Assembly: GCF_021130785.1 (NCBI RefSeq) | Contig: NC_060207.1 | Span: forward strand, 3,060,501-3,124,500 | DNA: 64,000 nucleotides | Origin: Homalodisca vitripennis | Taxonomy: Eukaryota > Arthropoda > Insecta > Hemiptera > Cicadellidae | Direction of reading: 5' to 3' | Shown here: positions 44,956 to 59,339 of the stretch, piece after piece | How positions within the stretch are numbered: the first letter of the stretch is position 1 | Layout: each line of letters opens with the position of its first letter | Notes under the pieces: generated by a model | Database searches by the model: none | Told to the model about the DNA's origin: nothing | The model's input: the letters and a program-made list of their open reading frames with translations, nothing else | Program-made: the position numbers and the translations under genes

Positions 44956-45408
44956 CTGTTACCAATATATGAGGACCAAATTTGTAACCCTTGAGGATAA
45001 CCTACGTCATAATTCACTTCTGTACAACTGACAATCATAATGTAGTATTTATCTGCAGTATTCGTTTGGTTGCAGTTTTGCTTTACCGGGGTTATGGCTA
45101 CTAATGAAATGTAACCAAGTAAAACCTTTGAACAGCCGCCATTTTGTACTGGATCAATCTTTTTGAGTGCGGTTTGCGGCATTAAACTCTGATAGATAAG
45201 CCCTTTAAAATGATGTGCATATTGACCTATGCTCCTATTTAAGATTTCCTTCCGACTCCTTGCGGGACGTCCCCATGATATTACAGAAAACTGATAGTTC
45301 CTTCAAAAAGTAGATTTTTAGGTGTAGTATTGATGTACCAAATCTTGTTCATTTATCTGTTATCGTTTAGAAAATATTATACCAGTGCAGGACTTTATGT
45401 ACACCCTG
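44952..45408 (-). repeat. right terminal inverted repeat
   Basis: Reverse complement of 43,513-43,970 with few differences. It replaces the expected end of the transposase gene. Confidence 0.9.
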
Positions 45409-46132
45409 TATATTTATGATGTAAAATTTTATACCGATTTTCAACTTGTTTTAATATTCCTTTCGTCTGTTCCAGGAAATAGAAAAATGTTTATCACATT
45501 CACATATGATCGACATCCTAAACTGTTGAAGTTACAATGAAATTGTTTTATATAAATATCATTTAAATGTTAGAAACATTCCAAATTACCTTCTCATGAA
45601 AGTATGATTTGTTGATATAAAACTGGTTAGTATTAGATTTATTCTCCTGAGCAAGAGGTCAGACCACAGATCTCGAAACGTAGTGTTAATTATTTCTTGT
45701 ATTACTGGACTATGGTAAGTTGAGACATTACTGCCGGTACATTAAGAATATAGCGAGTGTTTAAATTGGTCTACGTGGATCCTAGAATGGGATAGCCACA
45801 ACACAATAAAATTATTGTAATGCCAAAGAAATTGAATGACCCGCAACTGGTGGTACACGAGTGTGTAACACAGTCACGGCAATAAATATCAACGCTGAAT
45901 GTTTCTCCCGGCTTAAAATCCAACTTACAGAATGTATTAAAAAATCGATTAACATTGATAATAACAATATTACAGATTCCAAACTGCTAAATTTAAAATT
46001 AGTTATTCCTACAGCTGATGAACGTATCGTCCATTGATACCTCTAAAAGAACACGATCAAATTGAAAGATGAATACATTTTAAACAAAATATTATTGAAT
46101 ACCTAGTTCGACAAGGTATTGCAGCATATACC
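45409..46132. other. anonymous sequence between mariner and satellite
   Basis: Nothing recognisable in this stretch. Confidence 0.4.
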
Positions 46133-49100
46133 TTTAGTACACAAACAATTTTACACGTAATATAACTCTGTTGAATATATATACTTGCTATAGGACACAA
46201 ACGAGCAATTATATCGGAGTATGGTAGACAATCGTTTGGCTGGGAATATTCACACCTTTAGTACACAAACAATTATACACGTAATATACCTCTGTTGTGT
46301 ATATACTTGCTATAGGACACAAACGAGCAATTATATCGGAGTATGGTAGACAATCGTTTGGCTGGGAATATTCACACCTTTAGTACACAAACAATTATAC
46401 ACGTAATATACCTCTGTTGTGTATATACTTGCTATAGGACACAAACGAGCAATTATATTGGAGTATGGTAGACAATCGTTTGGCTGGGAATATTCACACC
46501 TTTAGTACACAAACAATTATACACGTAATATACCTCTGTTGTGTATATACTTGCTATAGGACACAAACGAGCAATTATATCGGAGTATGGTAGACAATCG
46601 TTTGGCTGGGAATATTCACACCTTTATTACACAAACAATTATACACGTAATATACCTCTGTTGTGTATATACTTGCTATAGGACACAAACGAGCAATTAT
46701 ATCGGAGTATGGTAGACAATCGTTTGGCTGGGAATATTCACACCTTTAGTACACAAACAATTATACACGTAATATACCTCTGTTGTGTATATACTTGCTA
46801 TAGGACACAAACAAGCAATTATATTGGAGTATGGTAGACAATCGTTTGGCTGGGAATATTCACACCTTTAGTACACAAACAATTATACACGTAATATACC
46901 TCTGTTGTGTATATACTTGCTATAGGACACAAACGAGCAATTATATCGGAGTATGGTAGACAAGCGTTTGTCTGGGAATATTCACACCTTTATTACACAA
47001 ACAATTATACACGTAATATACCTCTGTTGTGTATATACTTGCTATAGGACACAAACGAGCAATTATATCGGAGTATGGTAGACAATCGTTTGGCTGGGAA
47101 TATTCACACCTTTAGTACACAAAACAATTATACACGTAATATACCTCTGTTGTGTATATACTTGCTATAGGACACAAACGAGCAATTATATCGGAGTATG
47201 GTAGACAATCGTTTGGCTGGGAATATTCACACCTTTAGTACACAAACAATTATACACGTAATATACCTCTGTTGTGTATATACTTGCTATAGGACACAAA
47301 CGAGCAATTATATCGGAGTATGGTAGACAATCGTTTGGCTGGGAATATTCACACCTTTATTACACAAACAATTATACACGTAATATACCTCTGTTGTGTA
47401 TATACTTGCTATAGGACACAAACGAGCAATTATATCGGAGTATGGTAGACAAGCGTTTGGCTGGGAATATTCACACCTTTAGTACACAAACAATTATACA
47501 CGTAATATACCTCTGTTGTGTATATACTTGCTATAGGACACAAACGAGCAATTATATGGAGTATGGTAGACAATCGTTGTGGCTGGGAATATTCACACCT
47601 TTAGTACACAATCAATTATACGTTTATACTGTTAGTGTGAGTACTTGTAGACAATTGGTAGACACGTTTAGTATACAAACAATTATACACGTAATGTTGT
47701 GTATATACTTGCTATAGGACACAAACGAGCAATTATATCGGAGTATGGTAGACAAGCGTTTGTCTGGGAATATTCACACCTTTATTACACAAACAATTAT
47801 ACACGTAATATACCTCTGTTGTGTATATACTTGCTATAGGACACTAACGAGCAATTATATGGAGTATGGTAGACAAGCGTTTGTCTGGGAATATTCACAC
47901 CTTTAGTACACAATCAATTATACACGTAATATACCTCTGTTGTGAATATACTTGCTATAGGACACAAACGAGCAATTAAATCGGAGTATGGTAGACAATA
48001 GTTTGGCTGGGAATATTCACACCTTTAGAACACAAACAATTATACACGTAATATACCTCTGTTGTGTATATACTTGCTATAGGACACAAACTAGCAATTA
48101 TATTGGAGTATGGTAGACAATCGTTTGGCTGGGAATATTCACACCTTTATTACACAAACAATTATACACGTAATATACCTCTGTTGTGTATATACTTGCT
48201 ATAGGACACAAACGAGCAATTATATCGGAGTATGGTAGACAAGCGTTTGGCTGGGAATATTCACACCTTTAGTACACAAACAATTATACACGTAATATAC
48301 CTCTGTTGTGTATATACTTGCTATAGGACACAAACGAGCAATTATATCGGAGTATGGTAGACAATCGTTTGGCTGGGAATATTCACACCTTTAGTACACA
48401 AACAATTATACACGTAATATACCTCTGTTGTGTATATACTTGCTATAGGACACAAACGAGCAATTATATCGGAGTTTGGTAGACAAGCGTTTGTCTGGGA
48501 ATATTCACACCTTTATTACACAAACAATTATACACGTAATATACCTCTGTTGTGTATATACTTGCTATAGGACACAAACGAGCAATTATATGGAGTATGG
48601 TAGACAAGCGTTTGTCTGGGAATATTCACACCTTTAGTACACAAACAATTATACACGTAATATACCTCTGTTGTGTATATACTTGTTATAGGACACAAAC
48701 GAGCAATTATATGGAGTATGGTAGACAAGCGTTTATCTGGGAATATGCACACCTTTAGTACACAAACAATTATACACGTAATATACCTCTGTTGTGTATA
48801 TACTTGCTATAGGACACAAACGAGCAATTATATGGAGTATGGTAGACTAGCGTTTGTCTGGGAATATTCACACCTTTTGTACACAAACAATTATACACGT
48901 AATATACCTCTGTTGTGTATATACTTGCTATAGGACACAAACGAGCAATTATATCGGAGTATGGTAGACAATCGTTTGGCTGGGAATATTCACACCTTTA
49001 TTACACAAACAATTATACACGTAATATACCTCTGTTGTGTATATACTTGTTATAGGACACAAACGAGCAATTATATCGGAGTATGGTAGACAATCGTTTG

Positions 49101-51787
49101 GCTGGGAATATTCACACCTTTAGTACACAAACAATTATACACGTAATATACCTCTGTTGTGTATATACTTGCTATAGGACACAAACAGGCAATTATATTG
49201 GAGTATGGTAGACAATCGTTTGGCTGGGAATATTCACACCTTTAGTACACAAACAATTATACACGTAATATACCTCTGTTGTGTATATACTTGCTATAGG
49301 ACACAAACGAGCAATTATATCGGAGTATGGTAGACAAGCGTTTGTCTGGGAATATTCACACCTTTATTACACAAACAATTATACACGTAATATACCTCTG
49401 TTGTGTATATACTTGCTATAGGACACAAACGAGCAATTATATGGAGTATGGTAGACAAGCGTTTGTCTGGGAATATTCACACCTTTAGTACACAATCAAT
49501 TATACACGTAATATACCTCTGTTGTGTATATACTTGCTATAGGACACAAACGAGCAATTAAATCGGAGTATGGTAGACATTCGTTTGGCTGGGAATATTC
49601 ACACCTTTAGTACACAAACAATTATACACGTAATATACCTCTGTTGTGTATATACTTGCTATAGGACACAAACGAGCACCTATATCGGAGTATGGTAGAC
49701 AAGCGTTTGTCTGGGAATATTCACACCTTTAGTACACAAACAAATATACACGTAATATACCTCTGTTGTGTATATACTTGCTACAGGACACAAACGAGCA
49801 ATTATATCGGAGTATGGTAGACAATCGTTTGGCTGGGAATATTCACACCTTTAGTACACAAACAATTATACACGTAATATACCTCTGTTGTGTATATACT
49901 TGCTATAGGACACAAACGAGCAATTATATCGGAGTATGGTAGACAATCGTTTGGCTGGGAATATTCACACCTTTAGTACACAAACAATTATACACGTAAT
50001 ATACCTCTGTTGTGTATATACTTGCTATAGGACACAAACGAGCAATTATATGGAGTATGGTAGACAATCGTTTGTCTGGGAATATACACCTTTACACATT
50101 ACACAAACAATTATACACGTAATATACCTCTGTTGTGTATATACTTGCTATAGGACACAAACGAGCAATTATATGGAGTATGGTAGACAAGCGTTTGTCT
50201 GGGAATATTCACACCTTTAGTACACAATCAATTATACACGTAATATACCTCTGTTGTGTATATACTTGCTATAGGACACAAACGAGCAATTAAATCGGAG
50301 TATGGTAGACATTCGTTTGGCTGGGAATATTCACACCTTTAGTACACAAACAATTATACACGTAATATACCTCTGTTGTGTATATACTTGCTATAGGACA
50401 CAAACGAGCAATTATATCGGAGTATGGTAGACAAGCGTTTGTCTGGGAATATTCACACCTTTAGTACACAAACAAATATACACGTAATATACCTCTGTTG
50501 TGTATATACTTGCTACAGGACACAAACGAGCAATTATATCGGAGTATGGTAGACAATCGTTTGGCTGGGAATATTCACACCTTTAGTACACAAACAATTA
50601 TACACGTAATATACCTCTGTTGTGTATATACTTGCTATAGGACACAAACGAGCAATTATATCGGAGTATGGTTGACAATCGTTTGGCTGGGAATATTCAC
50701 ACCTTTAGTACACAAACAATTATACACGTAATATACCTCTGTTGTGTATATACTTGCTATAGGACACAAACGAGCAATTATATCGGAGTATGGTAGACAA
50801 GCGTTTGTCTGGGAATATTCACACCTTTAGTACACAATTAATTATACACGTAATATACCTCTGTTGTGTATATACTTGCTATAGGACACAAACGAGCAAT
50901 TAAATCGGAGTATGGTAGACAATTCGTTTGGCTGGGAATATTCACACCTTTAGTACACAAACAATTATACACGTAATATACCTCTGTTGTGTATATACTT
51001 GCTATAGGACACAAACGAGCAATTATATCGGAGTATGGTAGACAAGCGTTTGTCTGGGAATATTCACACCTTTAGTACACAAACAAATATACACGTAATA
51101 TACCTCTGTTGTGTATATACTTGCTACAGGACACAAACGAGAAATTATATCGGAGTATGGTAGACAATCGTTTGGTGCTGGGAATATTCACACCTTTAGT
51201 ACACAAAACAATTATACACGTAATATACCTCTCTGTTGTGTATATACTTGCTATAGGACACAAACGAGCAATTATATCGGAGTATGGTTGACAATCGTTT
51301 GGCTGGGAATATTCACACCTTTAGTACACAAACAATTATACACGTAATATACCTCTGTTGTGTATATACTTGCTATAGGACACAAACGAGCAATTATATC
51401 GGAGTATGGTAGACAAGCGTTTGTCTGGGAATATTCACACCTTTATTACACAAACAATTATACACGTAATATACCTCTGTTGTGTATATACTTGCTATAG
51501 GACACAAACGAGGAATTAGATGGAGTATGGTAGACAAGCGTTTGTCTGGGAATATTCACACCTTTAGTACACAATCAATTATACACGTAATATACCTCTG
51601 TTTTGTATATACTTGCTATAGGACACAATCGAGCAATTATATCGGAGTATGGTAGACAATCGTTTGGCTGGGAATATTCACACCTTTAGTACACAAACAA
51701 TTATACACGTAATATACCTCTGTTGTGTATATACTTGCTATAGGACACAATAGAGCAATTATATCGGAGTATGGTAGACAAGCGTTT
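46133..51787. repeat. 122-bp satellite array, about 46 copies
   Basis: The monomer begins TTTAGTACACAAACAATTAT and ends GGCTGGGAATATTCACACC. The 122-bp period was counted on consecutive units (46,251, 46,373, 46,495). Variants include AATCGTTTGGCTGGG versus AAGCGTTTGTCTGGG, TTTAGTAC versus TTTATTAC, and TATATCGGAG versus TATATGGAG. The array is irregular at 47,600-47,700. Open frames running through it are repeat by-products. Confidence 0.95.
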
Positions 51788-51790
51788 CAC

Positions 51791-52270
51791 AGGTTACTTT
51801 AAGATGTGTTTTCAATATTAGAAAGATGTATTGTTGGTTGTTCTAGATCCCCATATCAACGATATTGATTTTCGTCATAGAAAATTATGATTGTTAAGTC
51901 ATAGGTTACTTTAAGATGTGTTTTCAATATAAGCAAGATGTATTGTTGGTTGTTCTAGATCCCCATATCAACGATACCGATTTTCGTCATAGAAGATTAT
52001 GATTGTTAAGTCATAGGTTACTTTAAAGATGTGTTCTCAGTGTTTTCAATATTAGCAAGATGTATTGTTGGTTATTCTAGATCCCCATATCAACGATACT
52101 GATATTCGTCATAAAAAATTATGATTGTTAGGTCACAGGTTACTTTAAGATGTGTGTTCTCAGTGTTTTCAATATTAGCAAGATGTATTGTTGGTTATTC
52201 TAGAACACCAAATCAACGATACCGATATTCGTCACAGAAAATATGATTGTTAGGTCACAGGTTACTTTAA
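51791..52270. repeat. 112/122-bp tandem repeat, four copies
   Basis: Units starting AGGTTACTTTAAGATGTG occur at 51,791, 51,903, 52,015, 52,137 and 52,259, giving periods of 112, 112, 122 and 122. The longer units have an extra CTCAGTGTTTTC-type insertion. The array follows the 122-bp satellite without a gap. Confidence 0.9.
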
Positions 52271-52962
52271 TATAAAATGAATAGCAACAAATGGTAAGTT
52301 TTAAATGTTTTGCCTTTTATGGCGACTATGATATTGGTAAATTTTTTACTTCTACTGTTTATTATGAAAAATAAACGCAGATTAATTTATATACATCTAC
52401 AAGCCAATCTTACAAGTAGTTTCATATAATAAATAATTAATCAATAATTAATTCGGCATTTTGTTAAATAATAGGATTCTAATAAAACTATTTACTCCTT
52501 ATATCCCTGCACAAGATTAACTTATCACAATAATTGGCAACGGTAGTTATATTTAAAATTGTTTTTAATTATTCAAATAAATTCCTTTGTTACTTTCCAT
52601 TTTATTACACAAATAGAAATGTAAAAATACGACACTAACACCTTTATCAGGTATAACAGTATACAACAGTTATAACAGGTGCTATAGCAATGATCTTAAT
52701 AACATTTCACAACCATTTTAAACCGTATTTCCAATTAAGAGCTAACACTGTTGCGGCTTATTTTTTTAACAGTTTAATATAAACCAATTAATATAAAACA
52801 TGTAATTTGAAGGATTACAATAGACTAGATATAGGAGAATTCCACACCTTATGTCGCGAGACAAGCTTCGCAGGATTTGTAAACAAAATGCTTAATCTAT
52901 TCCTCATTACATTCTCGAAATGTCCTATGGGCAGATATGCGATGATAGAGAAAGGATTTTGA
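52271..52962. other. anonymous AT-rich sequence
   Basis: Nothing recognisable. Confidence 0.4.
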
Positions 52963-53234
52963 GAAAGTGCCGATGGCCGAGCGGTCTAAGTCGTTGGACT
53001 TTGGGTCTGAGTTAGAGATAACGCAGGTTCAAATCCTGTCTGTGACCATTGCACTTTTTATCAGTACCATTGACCTTGTATTGTATCGACTCTCCCCCTT
53101 ATTCTGTTTGATAAGATCCTCGCACAGGCCAGTGGCCCATGAGGGCGGACAGAATAAGGCTTAAAAGGGGATCGGCCTCTCCTTTAAAAAAAAAAAAAAA
53201 AATAAAAAAAAAAATAAAAAATAAATAAATAAAT
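52963..53234 (+). mobile_element. tRNA-derived SINE
   Basis: The head is a tRNA-like sequence (about 52,967-53,049) with an A box TGGCCGAGCGG (52,974-52,984) and a B box GGTTCAAATCC (53,026-53,036), the internal RNA polymerase III promoter. The A-box region resembles class II tRNAs (Leu/Ser), including extra bases in the variable region. A tRNA-unrelated body of about 140 bp follows, then an A-rich tail with AAATAAAT repeats (53,186-53,234). A functional tRNA gene is unlikely because the acceptor ends do not pair well and an A-tailed body follows. Confidence 0.85.
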
Positions 53235-53327
53235 TACATTTAGCCAAATTCTATGCACCATCATAGAGCACTTTCTTGTCTATCTACATATGATGTAGTT
53301 TTGAAGTTCATCCAAAAGTCTTCAGCT

Positions 53328-54092
53328 CAAATCTATCTCAGAGTATTCGGACACGTACATTCACAGTTGTATTAATTAGGTTAGGTTTCATAGCAGTGTT
53401 CAATGATATGTAAACTAGGAATGATACTGTAACGCAAGAGTGCTCTGAAACCAAATCTATCTCAGAGTATTCGGACACATGATACATTCACAGTTTTATT
53501 CATTAGGTTAGGTTTCATAGCAGTGTTCAATGATATGTAAACTAGTAATGATACTGTAACGCAAGAGTGCTCTGAAACCAAATCTATCTCAGAGTATTCG
53601 GACACATGATACATTCACAGTTGTATTCATTAGGTTAGGTTTCATAGCAGTGTTCAATGATATGTAAACTAGGAATGATACTGTAACGCAAGAGTGCTCT
53701 GAAACCAAATCTATCTCAGAGTATTCGGACACATGATACATTCACAGTTGTATTAATTAGGTTAGGTTTCATAGCAGTGTTCAATAATATGTAAACTAGG
53801 AATGATACTGTAACGCAAGAGTGCTCTGAAACCAAATCTATCTCAGAGTATTCGGACACATGATACATTCACAGTTGTATTCATTAGGTTAGGTTTCATA
53901 GCAGTGTTCAATGATATGTAAACTAGGAATGATACTGTAACGCAAGAGTGCTCTGAAACCAAATCTATCTCAGAGTATTCGGACACATGATACATTCACA
54001 GTTGTATTCATTAGGTTAGGTTTCATAGCAGTGTTCAATGATATGTAAACTAGGAATGATACTGTAACGCAAGAGTGCTCTGAAACCAAATC
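53328..54092. repeat. 127-bp tandem repeat, six copies
   Basis: Units start CAAATCTATCTCAGAGTATT at 53,328, 53,452, 53,579 and onward. The first period is 124 bp, later ones 127 bp. Copies are almost identical. Confidence 0.95.
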
Positions 54093-55154
54093 TTGTCACC
54101 ATGTAACATGCGTGCAATTGTTTCATTATTATATTTTACATAGGTGTATAATATTCGTAAAGCTTAATTTAGTGTTTTACGTCAAAAACTGTAAGACCAC
54201 GTTGCCTATTAAGAAGAGACAAATGTTCCTTTTTGGCCTTTGAAATAATACATCTGTAGTGTAGACTGCGATGGGGATATAAAATAAGGATGAAGATATC
54301 TTTTCTCTCTCTCTTACTTTGGAATGGAACATGAATTATTTATAATACTTCCGGTGTGCCTATGCGTTACAAGGGTCGACTGTAGTGGAACGAAATCCAG
54401 AATGTTCTTTCTCGTGGTCTTCTGGTACAAACGTGTTTATTCTGTGTTGTGATTTATTTATTTTCTCTTTTTGTTATTACAAATCTTTTATTAAAAAAAC
54501 AAAAATATTTAGAGCATAAAATACTCGTATATAATATGGAGGCACAAAATAAAATTGTTTTTAATCTAAAACAGGATTTTACGTTGTTAGTGGTACATAT
54601 TTTAAGTTATGATTCCAAATCCAATATTTTCGAAGATAATTATTAATATTTACCGATGTTTTCATCTAATTTTGGTATTGCAAACTCATTTGATTCAAAA
54701 CTGTTCAAATTTAATACATAATATAAAATTAGAAAATCATTTACTGTTTATAACAATATTATGTGCAATGAAGTACCCTACTGTAAAAGTTGACTTTTTG
54801 TATTTGTACTGTAAAAACTAAATTTGAGTCTGAACATGTAGTATTGGAATACAGTTTTGAAATAATTTACAGTATAAGTAGTATATTGATTGCACACTTA
54901 AGAACATATCTGCTGAAATAATCGCCACTTGGAGAGGTTTCAGATTATGATGGGGAGATAGAGATAAGGGTCTATATATTCTGTCGAAAACCTTAATCAG
55001 TCTATAGCAATATTAAGCATCTATGCAATTTCAATACAAAATTACATAGTAATTTTAAAATTATGTAACTACTAAAATTTACGATGATTAATTTATTTAA
55101 TACAATCTTTAAGTCTTTGCTTCTAGTTACAGCAAATCACATATCCAGCATATT

Positions 55155-55155
<1 letters not shown>

Positions 55156-55184
<29 letters not shown>
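55156..55184. repeat. (TA)n microsatellite
   Basis: About 14 TA units. Confidence 0.9.
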
Positions 55185-55187
<3 letters not shown>

Positions 55188-57779
55188 GTTTTTAAAATAT
55201 ATATAAAAAAACAGTAGCAGTCGTGGGACTGCCGATAGAAGTGAAAACGGAACTATTAAGTTGAGAGTAATTAACAATACGTTATAGCAGCAGTACATCT
55301 GTAATTGTAAATGTGACGCGTTTTTAATTTTCCAATTTTAAAATCCACGAAAAATATTATCAAATAACTAGAAATCTATTTTACCACGCTAGTAAGATAA
55401 ATCTTATACCGTAATAATACTCATTTCATGATGAAGAGGTTAAATATTAAAAACATAATTAAAATGAATAATGCTAAATTTTAAATACAAATATTCGTAC
55501 AAATATTAAAAATGTTTAAAAATATATTCGTTGTTTTCATTATTCATTTATCTGTATAAAAATATGTTGTAATTGCTCAATATTAATAGTTAGTTAAACA
55601 TAGAATACAAGTGAGTAAACACCGAGTGAACAACAGTGAGTTGAACACCGTTGTAAATAATACAGTTATTGCTACGGATAAAGTATATAATTGCAATAAC
55701 AATTAAAACCACAATATTTTTAAAACTAATAAATTAGTTAAATTAACTTGGTTCTTTCGTAAAGGTATTTTTATTGCACAATAAACTAATTTATTGAGTT
55801 AATACGGTATCAGTGAGCCAATGCGCCAACTACAGTTCCGGCAGAAACGTTCACTCATCACTTCATACGCTACTACAGGCTAAACTAAACTTCCAATAAA
55901 AAAATGATAAATTACAAACAAAATATTCATCTATTTTCACACAACTTTCTCGCTGACAAATTTTGTCTGACCAAAAAATAAAAAAAATCCTCGCTTACTA
56001 CTTTTTTTCTTGTCATTGTAAACGCTATGTAAAATGTAAACAATAATCAAAATTATTTCGAAATTTTTTTAATATTTAAAAATGTAACCAATAGATTTCC
56101 AATATTAAGAGCTTTAATTTGACGAATCTTACAGAATTGTACGACATTGGCTTCACTTTTAAATCGCGAGAGGAAGCCGTAAAGGTCACTGATTTTCGCA
56201 GTCTGTTTTCATACTCCGCCGGGACAGTTTTAACACAGCGAGACTGACTTTTTCATGCAGGTTAGTATCATTAGCATGTCGGTGACGCGAACCGAGGATT
56301 TTACCCTCTACCAAAACGCTCAACGCGCCTAAAAAAGTTTTCACTTCAAAAAAATTGATTTCAATGAATTTAAGTAATTGAAGGAAAAATATATGAATTT
56401 TGAAAAGGAACGTATTGTTGATATTATTTACAAGTAATTTAGATTTGACCCAAAACTAACAATAAATCCATTCGGGACTATTCGGGAGTGTGAGAACGTA
56501 TTGTTGTTACTGCTCCCGTGTATGTGTGTTTATTACAAAGAAATTTGTACATTCGTTATGAAATATAAATTTTAAAAATTTGTTGTTACTTTATTGACTA
56601 GTTCTTTAATGAAAACGACTTTAATGTTACTATACAGCTTTTAACACATCCCACGTGTTTCGTTATCCTTAGTATTATTATTGTAGTAGTTATATCATTT
56701 CACGAATGAACGATATATGTAGTATTTTATGCAGTATTTACTACTACTTAAATTAAAAAAAATATTTGTTAGTATTTAACGATGAATTGTTACACTAATA
56801 AATTTTACTTTTTATAAATTGAATTACTATAGAGTTTGTAACTTATAAAACAAAGAGTGAAGGTAAAGTTACATATAACAATAAGCGTCTTATATCAACT
56901 GTCTTACTTTAACATTGTTATTAAGGTTATATTAATGAAATATTTAAATGTAATAATAATAATTATCTATTCAGATGCTTATTACAGAACTTATACCTTT
57001 TAAAACAAAAAAGTGTAATGACGTCAAGAAAAGTGTCAAAAGTTTCACAATTTCCAGGACTCTGTTTCAATTAAATATAACAGGTGATGCAACTTTCAAA
57101 GCTGGAAATTCTTATAAGACGATTGCTGGAGCAAATATGTCTAAACGAAGCACAATAATTCCATACTTCATAATTTTAATCAGACTCGATGGCAACGTTA
57201 GGTTGAAACGAGACACTATTTCATGATAAGAATATTAAAGTAGAACTACCCTGTTGATACACGTATAGTGATAATAACATAAGCGCTCATATTTCAATGT
57301 GTATCAGTATTCATGTCCCGGTAGAGCGGTACAAACAAAAATCTCAACTAAAAACCTCAAACTATGATTAGTTGTTGGTAGCAAGTTAGCGAGTTGCGTG
57401 TAAAAGAACAAAGTCTTCTAGAATGAAACACAATTAATTGCACTAAATTTTTCAAGAAAGTTATTTGCTGACAAATCAGCTAAGTGAATTTGTTTAGTAA
57501 AGTTGGGTAATGTTTATTATGAAATTTAAATTGGTGGTTAGGGAAAATCAGTGATAAGATTATCAGTAGAGCTGAAGATAGAGACAGATCTCCGGTGAAA
57601 CAAACCAAAATGAAGGAATGACGACAGATCAAGGGGTCTAGAACAGTACCAAGCATAGAGTAGACACCAAAGGTGTTGTCTGAAGGATACCAACACGAGA
57701 TACTGTAACAATATTTTTTTGTGAACCTTAAATTTTATAACAGAGAGTAAGAGTTAGATTTTATTAACTTTGGCAGACA

Positions 57780-58140
57780 GGCCTGATCAACCTGGAAAAT
57801 CCATATCAGCTGGCTATTAAACAGCTGCAGCTCCAGCTGGCCAAACAACAATTGACTCCTACTTCCTGTTGGACTTGGTTACTGACTGTCAGGCTTCACG
57901 AGGCTTATTCTCTCTCTCTCATGGCGATAGTTTGAAGATTGTTCAGTTGGAAATTGAGTCTCCACGAGGTTATCTATATTGTCTTTACCTACATTGCTCC
58001 CTTCCTGGCCCATTACTGGATTGTTGCCAAGGGATTTGTTCGGGAGCGGTTTGTGTGCCTCCACATAGGTCTGCGTACCACTACCTACCCAGTGCCCGTG
58101 CCATACCTGCTACTGTGCCTTCCTCCCTGACCGTGAGCCC
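57780..58140 (+). other. GC-rich, exon-like island of unknown nature
   Basis: It is clearly GC-richer than its surroundings. After CAG at about 57,781 one frame gives LINLENPYQLAIKQLQLQLA, then KQQLTPTSCW. After one stop the same frame continues IVFTYIAPFLAHYWIVAKGF and ends at a stop near 58,130. A second frame is also open for 97 codons. The overlap of two open frames means coding is not proven, and no homologue is recognised. Confidence 0.3.
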
Positions 58141-59339
58141 TTACGGAGGCGTATGGTTGTGATCTACGTAGTTGAATAATTACTTATAAATATCTTTCTT
58201 TATTGGATACATATTGATGTTTAATGTGCTTTGTGTAAATATGTGTCTAGTTTATGTAAGTATTGTTTGATTGATATCCATGGGTAAAATACCAGAAGTA
58301 CTAGTGGCCGGCCAAGGTAATGTTGTTTAGTGTATAATTACTGGTGTTTAGGGTATATTGTATTGATAAATCTAAGGGTTACCTGTACCCTCAGACTGTT
58401 GAGATCCAAATACAGAAATGTTAATCAAACCTTTTACCATGATATGAAATGTAAAATTACATAATTTTAATAAATATTTCATTTGATAAATGTTTCTTGT
58501 GCAATAAAAAAAAAAAACAGGTTCTTAGAATTTTTCTAAACTTAATGATTACATTGAATGAGTTTAGCTTTCTTACATGTATTTCCTTTTCTTAAATTTA
58601 CCTTGTATTTAACTCACTCTTACTTTGGTTGGTTATAAGGTCATTAATTTTACAACATCATTCAGTAACGGGTCTTTTCCTTGTTCTGACTCCGTTCTCC
58701 TACCACACTACTACTGGAAACAAGGTGGCGCCCTCGGATAGTACCGTTAACAGTTAAGTCTACTACGCCGTTAACTTGTGAAAACCACACCTACCCTTCC
58801 CACCCCCTAGACTGAGCAAACTGGGACCGCTACAATACCGAGCGTGAGCACAACAATAGATTGCACGCTCTCCGGTCGTAAACCCAGCAACACTGGAACC
58901 ATTGAAATACGAGCTTTACTAGCGTTGTTAAGGGTCATTCTAAACTTAGGTATTATCTACAAAATTTAAAAACTGCAAAAAAATATTTACTGACCTATGC
59001 CAGTTTTAATTCCGAAAAATACATACCGAAAATTTTATTATATCATAAGCTTGAATAGTATGAAACTCGATAAGATAAATTTTTTTTTAATAATTCATCC
59101 TGCACCTTTGATTTATAGATTAATATGAAAAGGCATCTTAGATTTCTAAGATTCTTAGTAAACAAAATATCTTTGAAAAAGAACTAATATATTCTGATTA
59201 AAAGTTATTTATACTAGTATAATTTGTTTTCGAGATAGCTGCTTATCATAATTATACAAATTCTTTCATGCTTTCATAGGTTGAGCGTTAGTAAAGTCAA
59301 TCATTCAACGAGGTAGAAAAATATCATTTTCCCATTTGT

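Larger units (their letters stand above)
43513..45408 (+). mobile_element. Tc1/mariner-type transposon with about 455-bp terminal inverted repeats
   Basis: The ends are inverted copies (CAGGGTGTACATAAAGTCCT at the left and its complement at the right), each flanked by TA, the target duplication of this superfamily. The total length is about 1.9 kb. The interior carries a plus-strand transposase remnant. Confidence 0.9.

Noticed and set aside
47442..51347. Many 60-94 codon ORFs in the 122-bp satellite
   Set aside because: By-products of the repeat on both strands; monomer variants break them at random.
52967..53049. Functional tRNA-Leu or tRNA-Ser gene
   Set aside because: The acceptor ends do not pair convincingly and the sequence continues into an A-tailed body, so a SINE is the better call.
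46133..54092. Possible CRISPR-like or spaced repeats
   Set aside because: Units are contiguous satellites without unique spacers, and the genome is eukaryotic.
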